A stretch of DNA of 64,000 nt. It comes from Schistocephalus solidus. Its lineage: Eukaryota > Platyhelminthes > Cestoda > Diphyllobothriidea > Diphyllobothriidae. Position numbers and translations under genes: made by a program. The notes under the pieces were generated by a model, which was not told the origin of the DNA, made no database searches, and saw nothing but the letters and a program-made list of their open reading frames with translations. Of this stretch, positions 23,136 through 35,215 are shown piece after piece. Where the stretch lies: NCBI GenBank assembly GCA_017591395.1, contig WEDG01000799.1, forward strand, positions 179,110 through 243,109, written 5' to 3'. The stretch's first letter is position 1, and each line of letters opens with the position of its first letter.

Positions 23136-23640
23136 CTACTGCATGCCTTTAGCAATAAATGTCTCCCCTTTAATCAAGGATGACTATTCTGTCAAGTTCG
23201 ATGAAGCCGAAATTCTCGCAAGAGGTGATAATCGCGTGAACCGTGAGTTGCTTGAGTCACGGTTTACAGGCCCCCCTAGTCTATCAGCAAGTGCAATGAC
23301 CTACCCAACCCATACTCGGTGTTGAGACTCAGTTTGACCAGAGCGGTCGGCCACTCGGGGAGCGCTCGGTGAACACATTTTCCAACGCCAATGTCGGTGA
23401 GCCAGATGGCCGAGCAATCATCATGGCAACCTCCAACACGGGTGCTGAAATTTCAGCGGATAATGACCCGCATTCCGGCCATCAAACAATTAGCGTACTA
23501 GAGGACAGTCATCCTCGATGAAGGGGATACGTTAATAGCCATAGACATGCGATAGCATAGCGACTGCATCCTATAAATACTGAAGCGTCAAGCGAATAAA
23601 GTTTTTGTCCCCGTGATCGCGTCTACTTCTTCCCAATTAC
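23136..23640 (+). mobile_element. PLE C-terminal coding remnant plus 3' terminal segment
   Basis: At 23197 a frame reads FDEAEILARGDNRVNRELLE, the C-terminal signature of the same PLE lineage as 20180-20920. It decays into stops, then reaches the non-coding terminal block (23455-23640) with tgcatcctataaatactg, AATAAAG and gtgatcgcgtctacttcttc. Together with 22985-23135 it makes an element with inverted ends. Confidence 0.65.
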
Positions 23641-23789
23641 TTCCTGAGACTCGCATTTCGCTTGTATCAACAAAGTAAATGCGTTGGAAAACTGGAAAAT
23701 TACTCTTGACGCGGATGGACGAGCAAGCAGTAGCAGCAGGAAGCTCGAGGCTAGCTGCCAAAAGTAGAGCATTTGATGAGTCCCGACCA

Positions 23790-24285
23790 TGCATTCAAAG
23801 TTGATGAGCTTGAAATAGTCGTGAGGTGACAACCTTCTGAGCCGCAAACTGCTCAAGGTGTGGCTTTCTGGCGCTTAGTCAATTACAAGCGCAGTGACCT
23901 TCACCACAATATTCGCCTCAGAGCCTTAAATATTGTGGAGTACCCAACCACACGGGATTGGGCGAGCGAGCACGGTTCCCAGTGCCAGTTTCGGTGAGCA
24001 AATGTCCCGAAAACCAATATGAGTGATGTTATTGCCGCAATTAACGACTCGGTTGTGTTCACGCAATGCTTGCCAAATTGGAGCCATCTGTCGTACGTAT
24101 GGGAGCCGCCACTTCTGAGAGGTATACGGTAGTATAGCAACTACATCCTATAAATCCTGTGGCATTAGTACATATCAGTTCCTATATCTGATCCTGTCTC
24201 TGATGATAGATTCAGGTGTGAATCCAAAAGGTTCGCCAAAGAAAGAACTCTTGATCCAGTGATCGAGTCTACTTCTTCTCGACTG
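23790..24285 (+). mobile_element. Second PLE C-terminal remnant plus 3' terminal segment
   Basis: Diverged coding remnant (aagttgatgagcttgaaata corresponds to the FDEAEI block) followed by a terminal segment at 24140-24285. This segment has an intact CTGATGA at 24200-24206, GATTC/GAATC, AAAAG, and the tip gtgatcgagtctacttcttc. It lies in tandem with 23136-23640. Confidence 0.6.
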
Positions 24286-25589
24286 TTTGTTGGAAATTTC
24301 CTCTTGGCAGAAATGCGTTCGGCCGAGAACACATTTAGTGGACTGTTCTACAAAATTTATATTGATTCAGGACCGAGGCTTGTATAGTCGAATTTTTAAA
24401 ATAATTTACATATAAATTCATATCATTGTGTCAAGAAACTCTTTGTCCTATTTATGGAGACTTCGACAGACGGTGGAAATGCCACAAGGCCTCTTCAGGC
24501 CCTATTTCGTGAAGGTTGCTTTCTCACATGTCTGGCAATTGTAAATCGAGTTAGGGTGTTATTTAGAGTGTTGCAATCACTAAAATAAGGCCCGATTGAC
24601 AGTATTAGTTGGAAGGCAGTTGGATAAGGGATTTATTGTGTACAGTAATGTCCGCTGACTAGGGTAGAGCGCGTACTGACAGCGTGACGTGGTGTCCGAG
24701 AGAGTGAGAACCTGTGTTTTCGGATACTTGGACGGTTTTGTGGTAGCAAGTTAAAGCCTCTTGGGCTTGAAGTGGTGTGAATACTGCACGGGCAAGGATG
24801 ACTCTGCACATGTGCGCTTACTGCAGTCAATCAGGTTGTAAAGGCCACGCGTCTGGAAAATCTAGCAGTCATAATGACGAGGTGGTGCAATCGATAAATA
24901 TGTCGGATATCGTAACGATGGCCATCGAACCAAAAATCGAATGGGTACCATAGAGTTGAAAAAGACCAACCGCATTCTGATACTCAGAAAGAATGTTAAT
25001 TCGGTAAGCCCTCATCGACCTGATTGGGGTTGGGCTTCATCCGTTAGCGATGGGGAGTCGCGATTTGCAAATAACTGCTAGTCTAAGGCGAGCTGCTTTT
25101 CAAGTGTATAGAATTCAAGCGAATATTTACTTATTGCTAGACAGGACAATTGGTGCACAAAGCACATTTCTTACACCTTCTGTCTGTGGACGCTATTCAC
25201 GTTTAAATGCTTTTTTTCATGCAGTAAGTATGACAGCTGCCTTTTGTTGTCTTGCCTACCAGCACGCCATCATCGTTTGTCCAGTTATAAATCTAGAACT
25301 ACTGAACTATGGCTAGTAGTTAAGCTATTAAAATACTGTTTACCTAGGGACTAGTGATTCGCATACTGACAGCATATGTACTAGCTAAAAGGACAGACAC
25401 GTCCTTTGCCCAGTTAGTACAGCTGAATGGCGCAGAGGCATTATGCAGCCCCATGGGATTCGGCTCACCAATGGGTCCCGAAATGATCCCAATGTGCTCT
25501 AAGCTGTATGTTTCAGACCTAAATAGCAGGAGGTACTAGTTAGGGGTAGCATCACACAGGTAGTATTTAGTCCCTCCATCTGTCTCATA
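24286..25589. other. Unassigned sequence
   Basis: No supported feature. Confidence 0.4.
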
Positions 25590-26480
25590 GGTGGTTAATG
25601 CGCCTGTTGCCGCCTCTAGCTGGTACCCAACTCTCACCTGTGGCTCCTCGAAGCTGGTTCTTCCCAGTGTCCACATCCTGGGCAACCGTCATAACCGGTG
25701 GGCTAAACCAGGTGAGGGTCACGGGTGTTGTGAGTGTTTTCACACCCGGTACGTCTGCTCCCTTCCCCCTGCTCTTCCCCATCTTCCGTCCTCCCTGCCC
25801 TTCCCTCTCTCTCCTCTTCCCAGCCCACTCTTCTCTCCTCTCCTATATCTCCTCCTCCTCCTCTCCATCCTCCTCTCCTTTATTCTTACAGCTACCCCTC
25901 CCATTCTCCCTTCTCTCATTAACCTTCGCTCCCCCCCACGGTCGAAAAAGTCCTACGGTTAGGGCAACTTGCTATAACATAGGCGAACCCAGGTTAATCG
26001 GTCATTCTCTCACTAACCCAAACTATGAACCATTGTGGAGTTCGGTAGCCGACTGGGATGACTGAGCAGCCCTATTTAGGGACAACACTGCTTCCCCCCG
26101 CGGGGAAGAGGGGCTAGAAAAGGTGCTCTAAACAAATGCTAGGGTCTCAAGACAGCTGCAGCAGACCGCAGCTAGCAGACTGAAATAACATGCAGTCGAA
26201 AAACTCTAAACAATATCAACAACAAGTCCTGGAATGTTCGATACCTTTAAGGCAATCCCAGGAGCAACCGAACGGAATGGAAGATGGCGCTATTAGCTCG
26301 GGAACTGACACGCTACAAGGTAGACATTACTGCTCTTGGCGAGACCCGATTCTCTAAACAGGATCAGCTGGAGGAGGTGGTTGCCGGCTACAAATTTTTC
26401 TGGAGCGGCCGGCCAAAGGCAGAGCGATACGACGCTGGTGTCGCCGTTGCCATCCGGAGGGACATCGTGGGTCATATATA
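25590..26480 (+). mobile_element. LINE 5' end (5' UTR and start of the endonuclease), interrupted
   Basis: A GC- and CT-rich leader (about 25590-26220, with a pyrimidine-rich tract at 25745-25920) runs into an endonuclease ORF that stops matching at about 26476, where repeat A begins. The long Pro/Leu/Ser-rich frames over the CT tract are low-complexity artefacts. Confidence 0.6.
26221..26475 (+). pseudogene. LINE apurinic-type endonuclease, N-terminal fragment
   Basis: The frame reads SWNVRYL and then, after a stop, MALLARELTRYKVDITALGE with TRFSKQDQLEE, ending in an IRRDIVG segment. These are the first motifs of an AP-endonuclease-like domain (N of the WNVR block, E of the ALGET block). 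They correspond closely to the minus-strand LINE at 27475-29640. The sequence is cut off after about 75 residues by repeat A, so the remaining endonuclease and all of the reverse transcriptase are missing. Confidence 0.7.
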
Positions 26481-26486
26481 CATACA

Positions 26487-27275
26487 TCGATACACGATAG
26501 TTCGACCGTCAATTTCGACGAGGTCAACTGTACGCTCCACAACAGGGTGGGGCAGGTACGGTGACTTGCGCGTGATTTAGTTTAAAGTGATAGTAGACTT
26601 TCGCTGCATCTACCGCACTCTCTCCTTCTCCCCCATCTGAGCCCGGTGCCATCACAGAGTCAAGGAGGCCGGAGATGGGATAGGGTGCAGGTGGCTGGCG
26701 TGGTAGGAGCCGTCCCCCGGGAGTACCACCACACCTGACTCGGATCCCACGGTGTGGGAGTGCCATAAATGCCACATAAAGAAGGAACCGTTGCAGCCTG
26801 ACTCTCAGTCAGTCAGTCCGCTACTTCACACAAAACACACACTGGGCTGACCACGCGGTTCGAGTGCTACCGTCAGTTGGCTCAATTCCAAGCCATGGCT
26901 TTTAGCGCACCCTGATAGTTTCAAGCGCATCAGATTGTTTATAGTGAGGAAAATGAGCTGAGCTGTCGACCTCACTCTCTCCTCACCCCCACAATCAGAC
27001 TACTGTCTGATCCGGTCAGTTATCTGATGCAGAATTGGGCGCTGCTGCTGGTGACCTCATCTATGTGTACTACGTACACGACCTGCCCCCCAAACACAAG
27101 CACCCGTATTTCACACAACAGGGGGTTAAATGGGTCACATTTCACATATGTGAGTTAGCCAGACCACCAGTCAGCAACTCCACACAACACACATTGAACT
27201 GACTGCGAGGTCTGAGTGTAATTGTCAGTTGGCAAACTTCTAACCCACGGCGCTTATCGCCCCGTGATATTCTCA
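26487..27275 (+). repeat. High-copy repeat A followed by module B
   Basis: Module A (26487-26935), then module B (26940-27275) with actacgtacacgacctgccc and cacacaacagggggtt. It interrupts the LINE at its left edge. Confidence 0.75.
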
Positions 27276-27474
27276 AGCTCGGACAAGAGAGAAGTCACAT
27301 GGAGAAAATGCCGAGGGTCATACTTGTCTCTTAATAATCTATGCAGACTGAGAGCATGTTTTTGTGGTGTTGCGTGTGATCATGTGAGGTGCAGAGGCTG
27401 ATGGGGAGAGATGAGGTGCTGTGGTATAGATGGCGGTGTTCTACCGCAGGTTTTCATAGAGACGAATGTGACCT

Positions 27475-27930
27475 ATACACAGCCCTGCTTCACTCTGTTG
27501 GTCACTGCGAATGCTTCGGATACCTTCCCGTTGTCAGTGGACGCGCGCCGTCATCCCCTCATGAAGCTGACGCGCCACGTGCGTGAACCACTCAAGACAA
27601 CCAAATTTCTGCATGACTTTCCACAGTCCGTGGGGATTCACTGTGTCAAAGGCTTCCGTCAGATCCACGAGGTTAGTGTATAGGTGAGTTCGCATCTCCT
27701 CGCACTTCTCTTGTAGCTGGCGGGTGGCAAAGATCATGTCGGTTGATCCGCGGTGTCAATGGAAGCCACATTGGCTTTCCGGGAGCAGGCCCTGCTCTAG
27801 GTGACCGTTCAGACGATTGAGAAGGATATGGGCGAAGGTCTTCCCGGCGAGGTTGAGAAACGAGATGCCTCTGTGATTATCGTAGAGTTGCCGGTTCCCT
27901 CTTCCGCTTGTAGAGATGGACGATGTTAGC
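27475..27930 (-). pseudogene. LINE reverse transcriptase, N-terminal half
   Basis: The minus strand shows, in broken frames, a fingers segment (near 27880-27790), the DMIFATRQLQEKCEEM helix and the TNLVDLTEAFDTVNP block (about 27670-27640). The latter is the family's D-x-x-x-AFD catalytic motif A, here with both aspartates present. The sequence reaches AVTNRVKQGCV and then diverges at about 27475. Motif C (YADD) is not present in this copy. Confidence 0.7.
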
Positions 27931-28657
27931 GTCTTTAAACTCCTGAGGAACTTGTCCTTGTTGTCAAATCACCTGGAGGAGTGTTGTGAGTTCTGCCATC
28001 AGCCGGGGCCCAACGTGCTTGTAGACTTCAGGAGGGATTGCGTCGGTTCCCTTTGCTTTACCGCTGGAAACCTGCTGCGCGGCCCAGGAGGTTTCTGGTA
28101 GGGAAGGTGGCACATCCAGGTCATTGTTCGTGTCCACTTGAGGGAGTCAGGTCAATGGCAGCATCGGAGATGGCTGATGAGCAATTACGGACACTTCTGA
28201 AGTGCTCGGCCCAATGCTTCAGAATTTTCAATTTCTCTGTCAGCAGTGTTGTGCTGCAGAACTCAGCAGCGGTGCTGTCCCCTTGATACAGGGGCCGGTA
28301 AATGGCCTTAATGGCTTTGACATGTTTTTCATTTCATTGTGGTTCGCATACCCCTGGATTTCCTTAGCCTTTCGGATCATCCAGGCCTCCTACATCTCCA
28401 GCAGCCGTTGCCGTACAAGGCACCGGCATCTGAAGAAGACTGCTTTTGGTGGCGTCAATCTGAAGGTCCATGTAGGCATTGTGTAGTCCATTCTTCTCCG
28501 CAAGTAAGCTGATGATGTCGGCGTCATTGTCGTCAAACCAGTCCTGGTGTTGACGGTGTGCGCGTCTGAGAACTTTGAGGGCGGTGGACTAGATGACATT
28601 TCGCAGTTGACACCATCGTGTTTCCACGGGAGCGTTATTATCTGTAGCACGCAGGTT

Positions 28658-29608
28658 CTACAGTTTCTCGGTTATTTGGTTGCTGAAATCAAAACAGTGA
28701 GCAGGCAAATTTAATAAAAGAGTATTTAACTTACATGGCGGCCTCTTACCTTGGGGCCTTCGTCGGGGTTGCAGTCGGAGCCTCATCTGGGAGATGACGA
28801 GGCGGTGATCCATCCAACCGTCGGCATCTTGAATTGCCTTGGTTACCAGCACGTCCTGTCGATCTCGCCTCCGTGCGAGAACATAGTTCAGCAGCTGCCA
28901 GCGCCGCGACCAAGGGTGCATCCACGTGGCCTTCTCCCGCGTCGGAAGGCGGAAAAAGGTGTTGGTCAGCAGGAGACGGTGTTCCGCACACGTTTTCAGA
29001 AGAAGAAGAAGAAGGTCGTTATCGTTACAGCTACCGAGACCGTGGGGACCCAGCACTCCCTGCCAGTCTGCGTGGTTCGTTCGGACGTGGGCGTTGAAGT
29101 CAACAAGACCAATTAACTTGTCCAAATTCAGCACAGTCGCCAGCAGGGCGTGCAGGTCCTCGTAGAATTCGTCCTTCGCCGCATCAGAGCTCGTCAGTGG
29201 GGGAGCGTAGGCGCTGATGATGGTGGTGAACTGGTCTCCCCGAAGAGGCAGGCGGAGGCTCATCAGGTGATCATTGATACCCTGCGGCAGACAGGGCAGA
29301 CGTCCCACGATGTCGTTACGGATGGCAAAGGCGACACCAGCGTCACGTCACTCTGCCTTTGGCCGGCCGCTCCAGAAGAAGGTGTAGCCGACACCCGCCT
29401 CCTCCAGTTAATCCTGCTGAGAGAATCGGGACTCGCTGAGAGCAGCAATGTCCACCTTATAGCTCGCCAGTACTCGAGCTATTAGCGCCGTCCTCCGTTC
29501 CGGCCGGTTGCTCCTAGGATTGTCTAAAAGAGAGCGAACATTCCAGGCTGCTAGTGGGAGTGAACTCACCCGAGCAGCCTGTCTAAGCTTCCAGCTAGTC
29601 CATCTGTT
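28658..29608 (-). pseudogene. LINE apurinic-type endonuclease domain
   Basis: This domain nicks the genomic target so that reverse transcription can start there. Visible blocks in order are LAAWNVRSLLDNPRSN, YKVDIAALSESRFSQQDQ and then, after a stop and a frame change near 29340, the second frame 29308-28658. That frame carries [18 protein letters not shown] (the usual GDFNA with G replaced by V), TWMHPWSRR and [11 protein letters not shown] (the family's DH motif). The order and spacing match a complete endonuclease. The internal disruption near 29340-29400 and the altered residue before DFNA indicate an inactive copy. Confidence 0.75.
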
Positions 29609-29640
29609 GCCAATATAGTTAAGCAATAAACTTTTTTGTG

Positions 29641-31277
29641 TTACGGGTTGTTTCTTCATAGCTTGAGAATTTTACGTTGATAGATTTTAACTTAAATATT
29701 CATATAAATTTTCGGACCGATTTTGCCAAATTTTGTTCCGAAGGAATTACTCAAAAAGAGCACATTGTGCTCTGGAAATATTAATATACTGTCTCTTTTA
29801 TCCTTGGGCAGTTAGGTGGTTTATATGCGCCTATCCACCAAATATTTGCTTCCGACCAGCCTGCTAAATTTAAAATGAATTTAAATAAAGCCCTTAGAAC
29901 GAATTTCCAGCTTTTTTCCAGATCTGCCTCTTTCTGTATTTTCGAGAATGTTCAGTAAACGCTTAAAAACTTATAATAATTATATAAAGGCTGGATACTG
30001 ACCGGTCTAATTTGTTTCACGGAGCAACCAGGCTCCGTCCGGGTATCAAAATTCATGACAGTCAACCAACTATTAGGCCGAGGGTGGAGAGAGTTCAGAA
30101 AATGTGGGTAAATGATATAGACTCGTTTCAGCCTTATTCTGTCTTTATTTAACTAATCACCATATGTGAAAAGGAGCAAAAACATGCGCTCATAGATGGC
30201 GCAGCTGGTTTACACACGAATCTAGCAGATGGGTCATTAACATTTCTTCGGAGAAACGATCATTAGTGTCTCGATGCCTGTCATTATCTATTGCTGCAGA
30301 TCGGGTATTAACTCAGGCAGGAATGGGTTCATAATTGCTCAGAATTTGAACGATATATAGTGGAAAGGATCTAACTGAAAGAAAAACCCACATACTAAAA
30401 AACACGAAAATTAGATTGACCTAGTCCAGGCAGTCCAGGCTGGCTTTCGCATGGCGTCATATATAGAATGGAAAACAGTGAACAGAGTTGTGATTGAAGG
30501 AAAAAACTTGCAGCTTTAGTTTGTTTAAGCGTCGATGCTGTTTCCTTTAAAAGGCCTAGACTTCTTACTCTCGGTGCATGAGAGTCACTCGTTCATGACT
30601 TCGCACCTGATAATAAAAATGTATTTATAAGAGCGCATATTTAGCAACGTACGCCTTTTAGTTACAAAACTTTACATGCATTAACCTTGCAAAAAAAATT
30701 TAATTCACCCGAAAGAATATTCCTGCGCAAAACCATCAAATGAAAGTAAAAAATCTTACTGATAACAATTAAGTGTAGGGAATTTCCCCACACTTCACAG
30801 TTTGAAATTTAACATTTGCTAATGTTACAGCATCACATAATGACGATGTTTTCTGATCGTATGCGAAGTAGGGTGTATTATGCCTCACGTGTCTCTATTC
30901 CAGACGTTTGCCTCAATAGTGTGTCTGTCTGACCCATACGTAGATGTTCGTGGAGACTGCTTTCGTTCGTAAGAAGATGAATAACACCATTTACAACGGA
31001 GTTGTTTCAAACAACGTGCCTTTATGGATAAGCATTGCCTTCTCTGTAGATACGCATTTGAATCACCCATTTAAGAAAGCACCAAAAATAGCTTTGAAAC
31101 CATATTTACTGTTAAAAGGTATCTGCCCTCACTTTCTTCACATCGGATAGCCTTTCATAATTATGCTCGTCATTCAGGTTTAGTTGCTAGGATTGGTCCA
31201 TATGTGTGACTGGTTAATTTTGTCGAAGGAAGGAAAATACTTCAATTAACGCAGTGCCTTAGGCAGAGTTATTAATA
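29641..31277. other. Unassigned AT-rich sequence
   Basis: No supported feature. Confidence 0.4.
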
Positions 31278-31395
31278 TTCATCTGTCCCACTTGTGATAA
31301 CTCAGCGTTCTCGGGGGAAGTTGAACCCGTGCCAGCAAGGGGAAGGCTTAAATACAGCCAACGCTCTAACCAACTGAGCTACGAGGCCCCACCGA
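31278..31395 (-). mobile_element. tRNA-derived SINE, family C
   Basis: Minus strand reads gcctcgtagctcagttgg and ttagagcg (A box), ggctgtatttaagcc, a long variable segment, the B-box-like cgggttcaac, and the tail. It looks the most tRNA-like of the three copies. The flanking acceptor arms do not pair well enough to call a functional tRNA gene. Confidence 0.6.
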
Positions 31396-31587
31396 GAGCC
31401 GTGAGTCTTATCACACTTGGTTCAAGTTACCCGCCCAGTCTACTACAAAGTATGGAAATCAACCTATTCTGATACAGTAAGCCGACTGCACAAGCAGGAT
31501 TTCCTTAGCAGATTAATCTAGATTCACCAGCTGACTACCAGGAACAATTAATTAGTAGAGGAATTTGGCAGTTTTGAATAATTAATT

Positions 31588-31690
31588 TGACCCACTTGTG
31601 AAAAACTCGGCGGCCTCGTTGGGAATCGAACCCACGCCAGCAAGGGTAAGGCTTTAGTACAGTGAACACTCTAGCCGAGTGAGCTGCGTT
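31588..31690 (-). mobile_element. tRNA-derived SINE, family C
   Basis: Minus strand has gcagctcactcggctagag, ggcgtgggttcgattccc (B box), and the tail gccgagtttttcacaagtgg. It is in the same orientation as the copy 200 bases away. Confidence 0.6.
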
Positions 31691-34600
31691 CTTAATATCC
31701 TACACACATTATTTTACGGAGAAGTCCTTGGATGCATTTAAATTGTCGAAGCTAATACAACGCTCTCGATTAGTAAACACTTTGCAACATGCTTTTACTG
31801 GTCAGAATATTCTTAGATACGAACGAAACAGGTTTGTTAATGAAATCAAATGGTTCAATTTTGTGAAAAAAGTTAAAATAGAGTTACCACCTATAAGCGT
31901 TAACGAGCCAATATCGTCTTAGTAGACCAAACAGTATGGATGGCGAGTTACTTCTACTAAGCTGAGTGGTCAAGCGCAAAGAAGATGCGTTCATTTATAA
32001 AACTTGGTTACTCGGGAAGTTCGGAAACAAAAGCCATCTTTTCTTAAAGAAAAAATATCATCCCAAAAAGCGTACAGAAACTGCTTGCAAGATGGCATTG
32101 AAAATTAATGTGTTATCTCCACTTTCTTAGTAAGCACTTTGTAAACTTCGTGTGGGGATTCATTTAGAAATTAACCGTACAGATAACAAAAAATCTGCGG
32201 TCGATAGCGTCCAGTTTACAACCGTCGAATTGCTCTCAGTATATTTCTAAGTTTTGGACGTTTTCGATGGCTTTTCAAATTTGAAAAACACTCAGAATAC
32301 CTTGGCAAATGGTCACCTCCGTCGGTTGAGAATAATATATCCAGAGGACAAGTCTAAATTTTCCGAAAAGTTTAACTTTTCAAGTCTTCAGTAGAATTAA
32401 TTTTTCCGTTACTCGGCGGCAGAATAAATAAATCAAACGTCTTTCGTCTCGTAACGAGTTGGCAAAATTCAAATTAATTGACTCACGTGTTCCGCTTAGG
32501 CCTCCGTACCAAAGGAAAGTTTTGAAGCACTTTATTTAGTGTGTAAAAACTCAATGACCATGGTAAATAGAAAAATTCCTTTTGAATATATTTTAGTCTT
32601 GCCACCAAATTTTCGTGTCCCTGTAATGATATAAAATAAGAATTTGCTAAGAATGCAGATATTTCGGTACGCAAATATTAATGGAAAACCAAGTACAGAT
32701 TACAGTAAATTTAGTCGCTTTCAAAAAATTATTTTTTCGGGAAAATCAAGCAATGGAACTGAGACCTAATTTTACACATTTGTGTGAGCTGGAGGCTCAC
32801 TCTTGTTGCAGGATACCTGAGCGTAATGTCCTCTAAGAAATGGTTTGCAAATCACCCTACTTTTCCGGCTTTTCAATATCTTTGATCAGAAACCAAAACA
32901 GTGCACAAGTTTCATGAGACTATGACAAGTGTAGAGAAATTTGGACTTCATTCTATGGTGAAACCCATCTCTCATACATGGAGTCGTCTTCGTGCTCTAA
33001 AACAAAAGCTAAAGGAGGTTTAAGACTCTTTTGTCTAAAAATATTAATTTGTTCGTGCATCAATACTCCATTCATGACTGTTAAAGGTAATTAACAAAAA
33101 GGTTTATATGATTCTCTTTGCGTTTAGCAATAGGTGTTACAAATCTTAACATAATAATTTATTAAAGTGCAATAATATAAAAATGTACGTAGGTAGAAAT
33201 TACACTGTGATGACAAGTGCACCTAACCAAATCAAAATACCATAGCTGTACGTTTTTTAGCCGTGAAATGGGGGCAAATGCATCAGAAGAAAAATAGCAA
33301 ACAAACTTGTTGTTATCTTTTTGTGCTCAGCTTAACTCTTGTTATACAATGGATCGTAAAATGTCGGTTTGAGGAAGGATGTAGTACTAGGCAAAGAGGA
33401 AATGGGGACGTTTCATGCAAATGTTAAACAACTAAGTCTGGGCTGAACACGAATGTTAAAACACTCAGTTTCGTAATATGGCTCCTATGGGACCGCTTTG
33501 AAAATTTCCCTACGTAAACGTTGATACTCATTGGCTGCTCGCTCGGAAGAAGGTGCTGCAACCATAATATCCCGGTCATTCCAGACCGATCATTTGAATG
33601 TTTGTAAAGCTTAAGTGCGGTCTTTGCGGTGCATGTCATCTATCAGAAGTGAAAGGACGGGCTATTCTATTGTCTGGCTCCTCCTCCTCCTCCTCCCTCA
33701 TGTTCTAGCATATATTAGGAAGGTTGTAGAGGATTGAAAAGAAAGGTCTTCATCGGACTCATTGGACTCACCTTAACCGGAGACAGTAACCGGTGGGTGC
33801 AGTGGGCGCACAAGCGGTGCAGTGTGGTAGGATACAGCAACTGGTAGATTAATTATGCATTCAAAATTAGCAGCTCCCTATTTCCTATTAAATGGCCGTA
33901 CTCAGTGATGAATTGAAGTAAATTGTGTTTCTACTCCACATTTCAACCTGTAATATCTTTCATTTAAGTTCACTTCTCAGTTAGAAGTGTGAAAACAGGC
34001 GTCCCCATTAAATCTAATTGAAAGGCATTTAACCATATGCTTTTTCCTGTGAAACAGGCTATATGCGTCGGATGACTAAATGCTCTTACAAGTGGATACC
34101 TTATCATTGCCTAGCTTGTCTCAGCAGGGTACACCCAGGCGCATATCCATTGTTGTTGTGGACTGGAAACCGGTCACCGAACAAACGAAGGAAAGGCTTT
34201 ACAAGTGTTATACAGAGTAGAGGATAAGCGATTAACTCTGCTGTGTACTACATGCTCCCGACGACGCAGGTGCTGGTTTCAAAACCTCCGGCCTGTGCAC
34301 ACACACTAGCTGATAACCAGTGCTCACCTGCCCACTCCCGTTTCCCATAATGCGAGACTTTTAACTGCACCTCACATGATAATCCCATCATGGTCCAGTT
34401 GCCGTTCCCTTCCCCTTCCACCTCGCCTTTCTGATCACATTTTCGTGTGAACGCACACGCTTCTGTCTTTCACATGCTGCAGGTTTTCCTACCCACTGAA
34501 GGTGTAAAGTCTCGCCGCACATTTTGTTAATGGGTGTGCCGATGCTTAATAATAAATGTACCTCTTCATAGAAATGCCTTTTTTCTAAGCACCATTGTCA

Positions 34601-34899
34601 CTATCCATATTGACTTTAACAAACTGCGAAACAGTTGGTTTTGGTAGAAAAGAGCATTTTTCCTCGTTCTCTAGTTGGAATAGATGACGGAAAGCTCCCG
34701 TAATCCTTTTTTCTCCTGGGCCCTCAAAGTTTTGTACAAAGCTCGAGGATTTACCAATGTTACACAGAAGTACCTTCAATTATCAAGCTTGCCACTTTCA
34801 ATCTGCATTTTTTTCATAATTGTCAATGATAGATGTCTTAACCTTAGCTAATACTGTGATTATTACAGTTTATGTAGTAAGGATACTTTGCATAGCCGC
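31691..34899. other. Unassigned AT-rich sequence
   Basis: No supported gene. Frames at 33424-33639 and 34585-34779 (both minus) look mildly protein-like but have no recognisable motif. Confidence 0.4.
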
Positions 34900-35215
34900 C
34901 TTAGCAAGATACGGGAAAGGCACTGCCCACAATACATGTGGCTTTGCGTTAAATTCTAGGTAAATTATGTTTACCATTATGTTGAGGGTTAGGGTTAGGC
35001 TAAAGTTTGAGACTAAGCTCAGAATTGGGGTTGGGTTCATGGTAAGGCTAAAGTTCAGGTAAGTATCGGGCTAACTGTAGGGTTTAAGGTTAGGGTAGGG
35101 CTAGGGTTAAGATTAAGGTGACAGTTTAGCTTTATGTTAGGTTTAGTGTTAGCGTTAAGACATGGAACTAGTTAACCTTCCTGAAAGTTATCGCAAGGCC
35201 ACATATTTTACGCGG
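34900..35215 (+). repeat. Telomere-like degenerate repeat, family D
   Basis: Contains gggttagggttaggc and many diverged GGGTTA/AGGTTA units from 34986 to 35160. The flanks (acatgtggctttgcgttaaa; ccttcctgaaagttatcgca) are shared with 51355-51665. It is therefore an interspersed repeat, not a telomere end. Confidence 0.65.

Larger units (their letters stand above)
27475..29640 (-). mobile_element. LINE with endonuclease and partial reverse transcriptase
   Basis: Minus-strand element. Its 5' part encodes the endonuclease (29608-28658), followed by a linker and then the reverse transcriptase N-terminal half. Recognisable sequence ends at 27475 just after the VKQGC motif, so the catalytic YADD half is missing. 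It contains several stops and shifts. Confidence 0.75.

Noticed and set aside
25591..26065. 155-codon Ser/Pro/Leu-rich frame
   Set aside because: Runs through a CT-rich LINE leader; competing frames are equally open.
31310..31400. A functional tRNA gene
   Set aside because: A and B boxes are good, but the arms do not close properly and the same tail is shared with other copies, so it is a SINE.
34986..35160. A chromosome end or interstitial telomere
   Set aside because: Units are degenerate and the flanks are shared with another copy, so it is a dispersed repeat.
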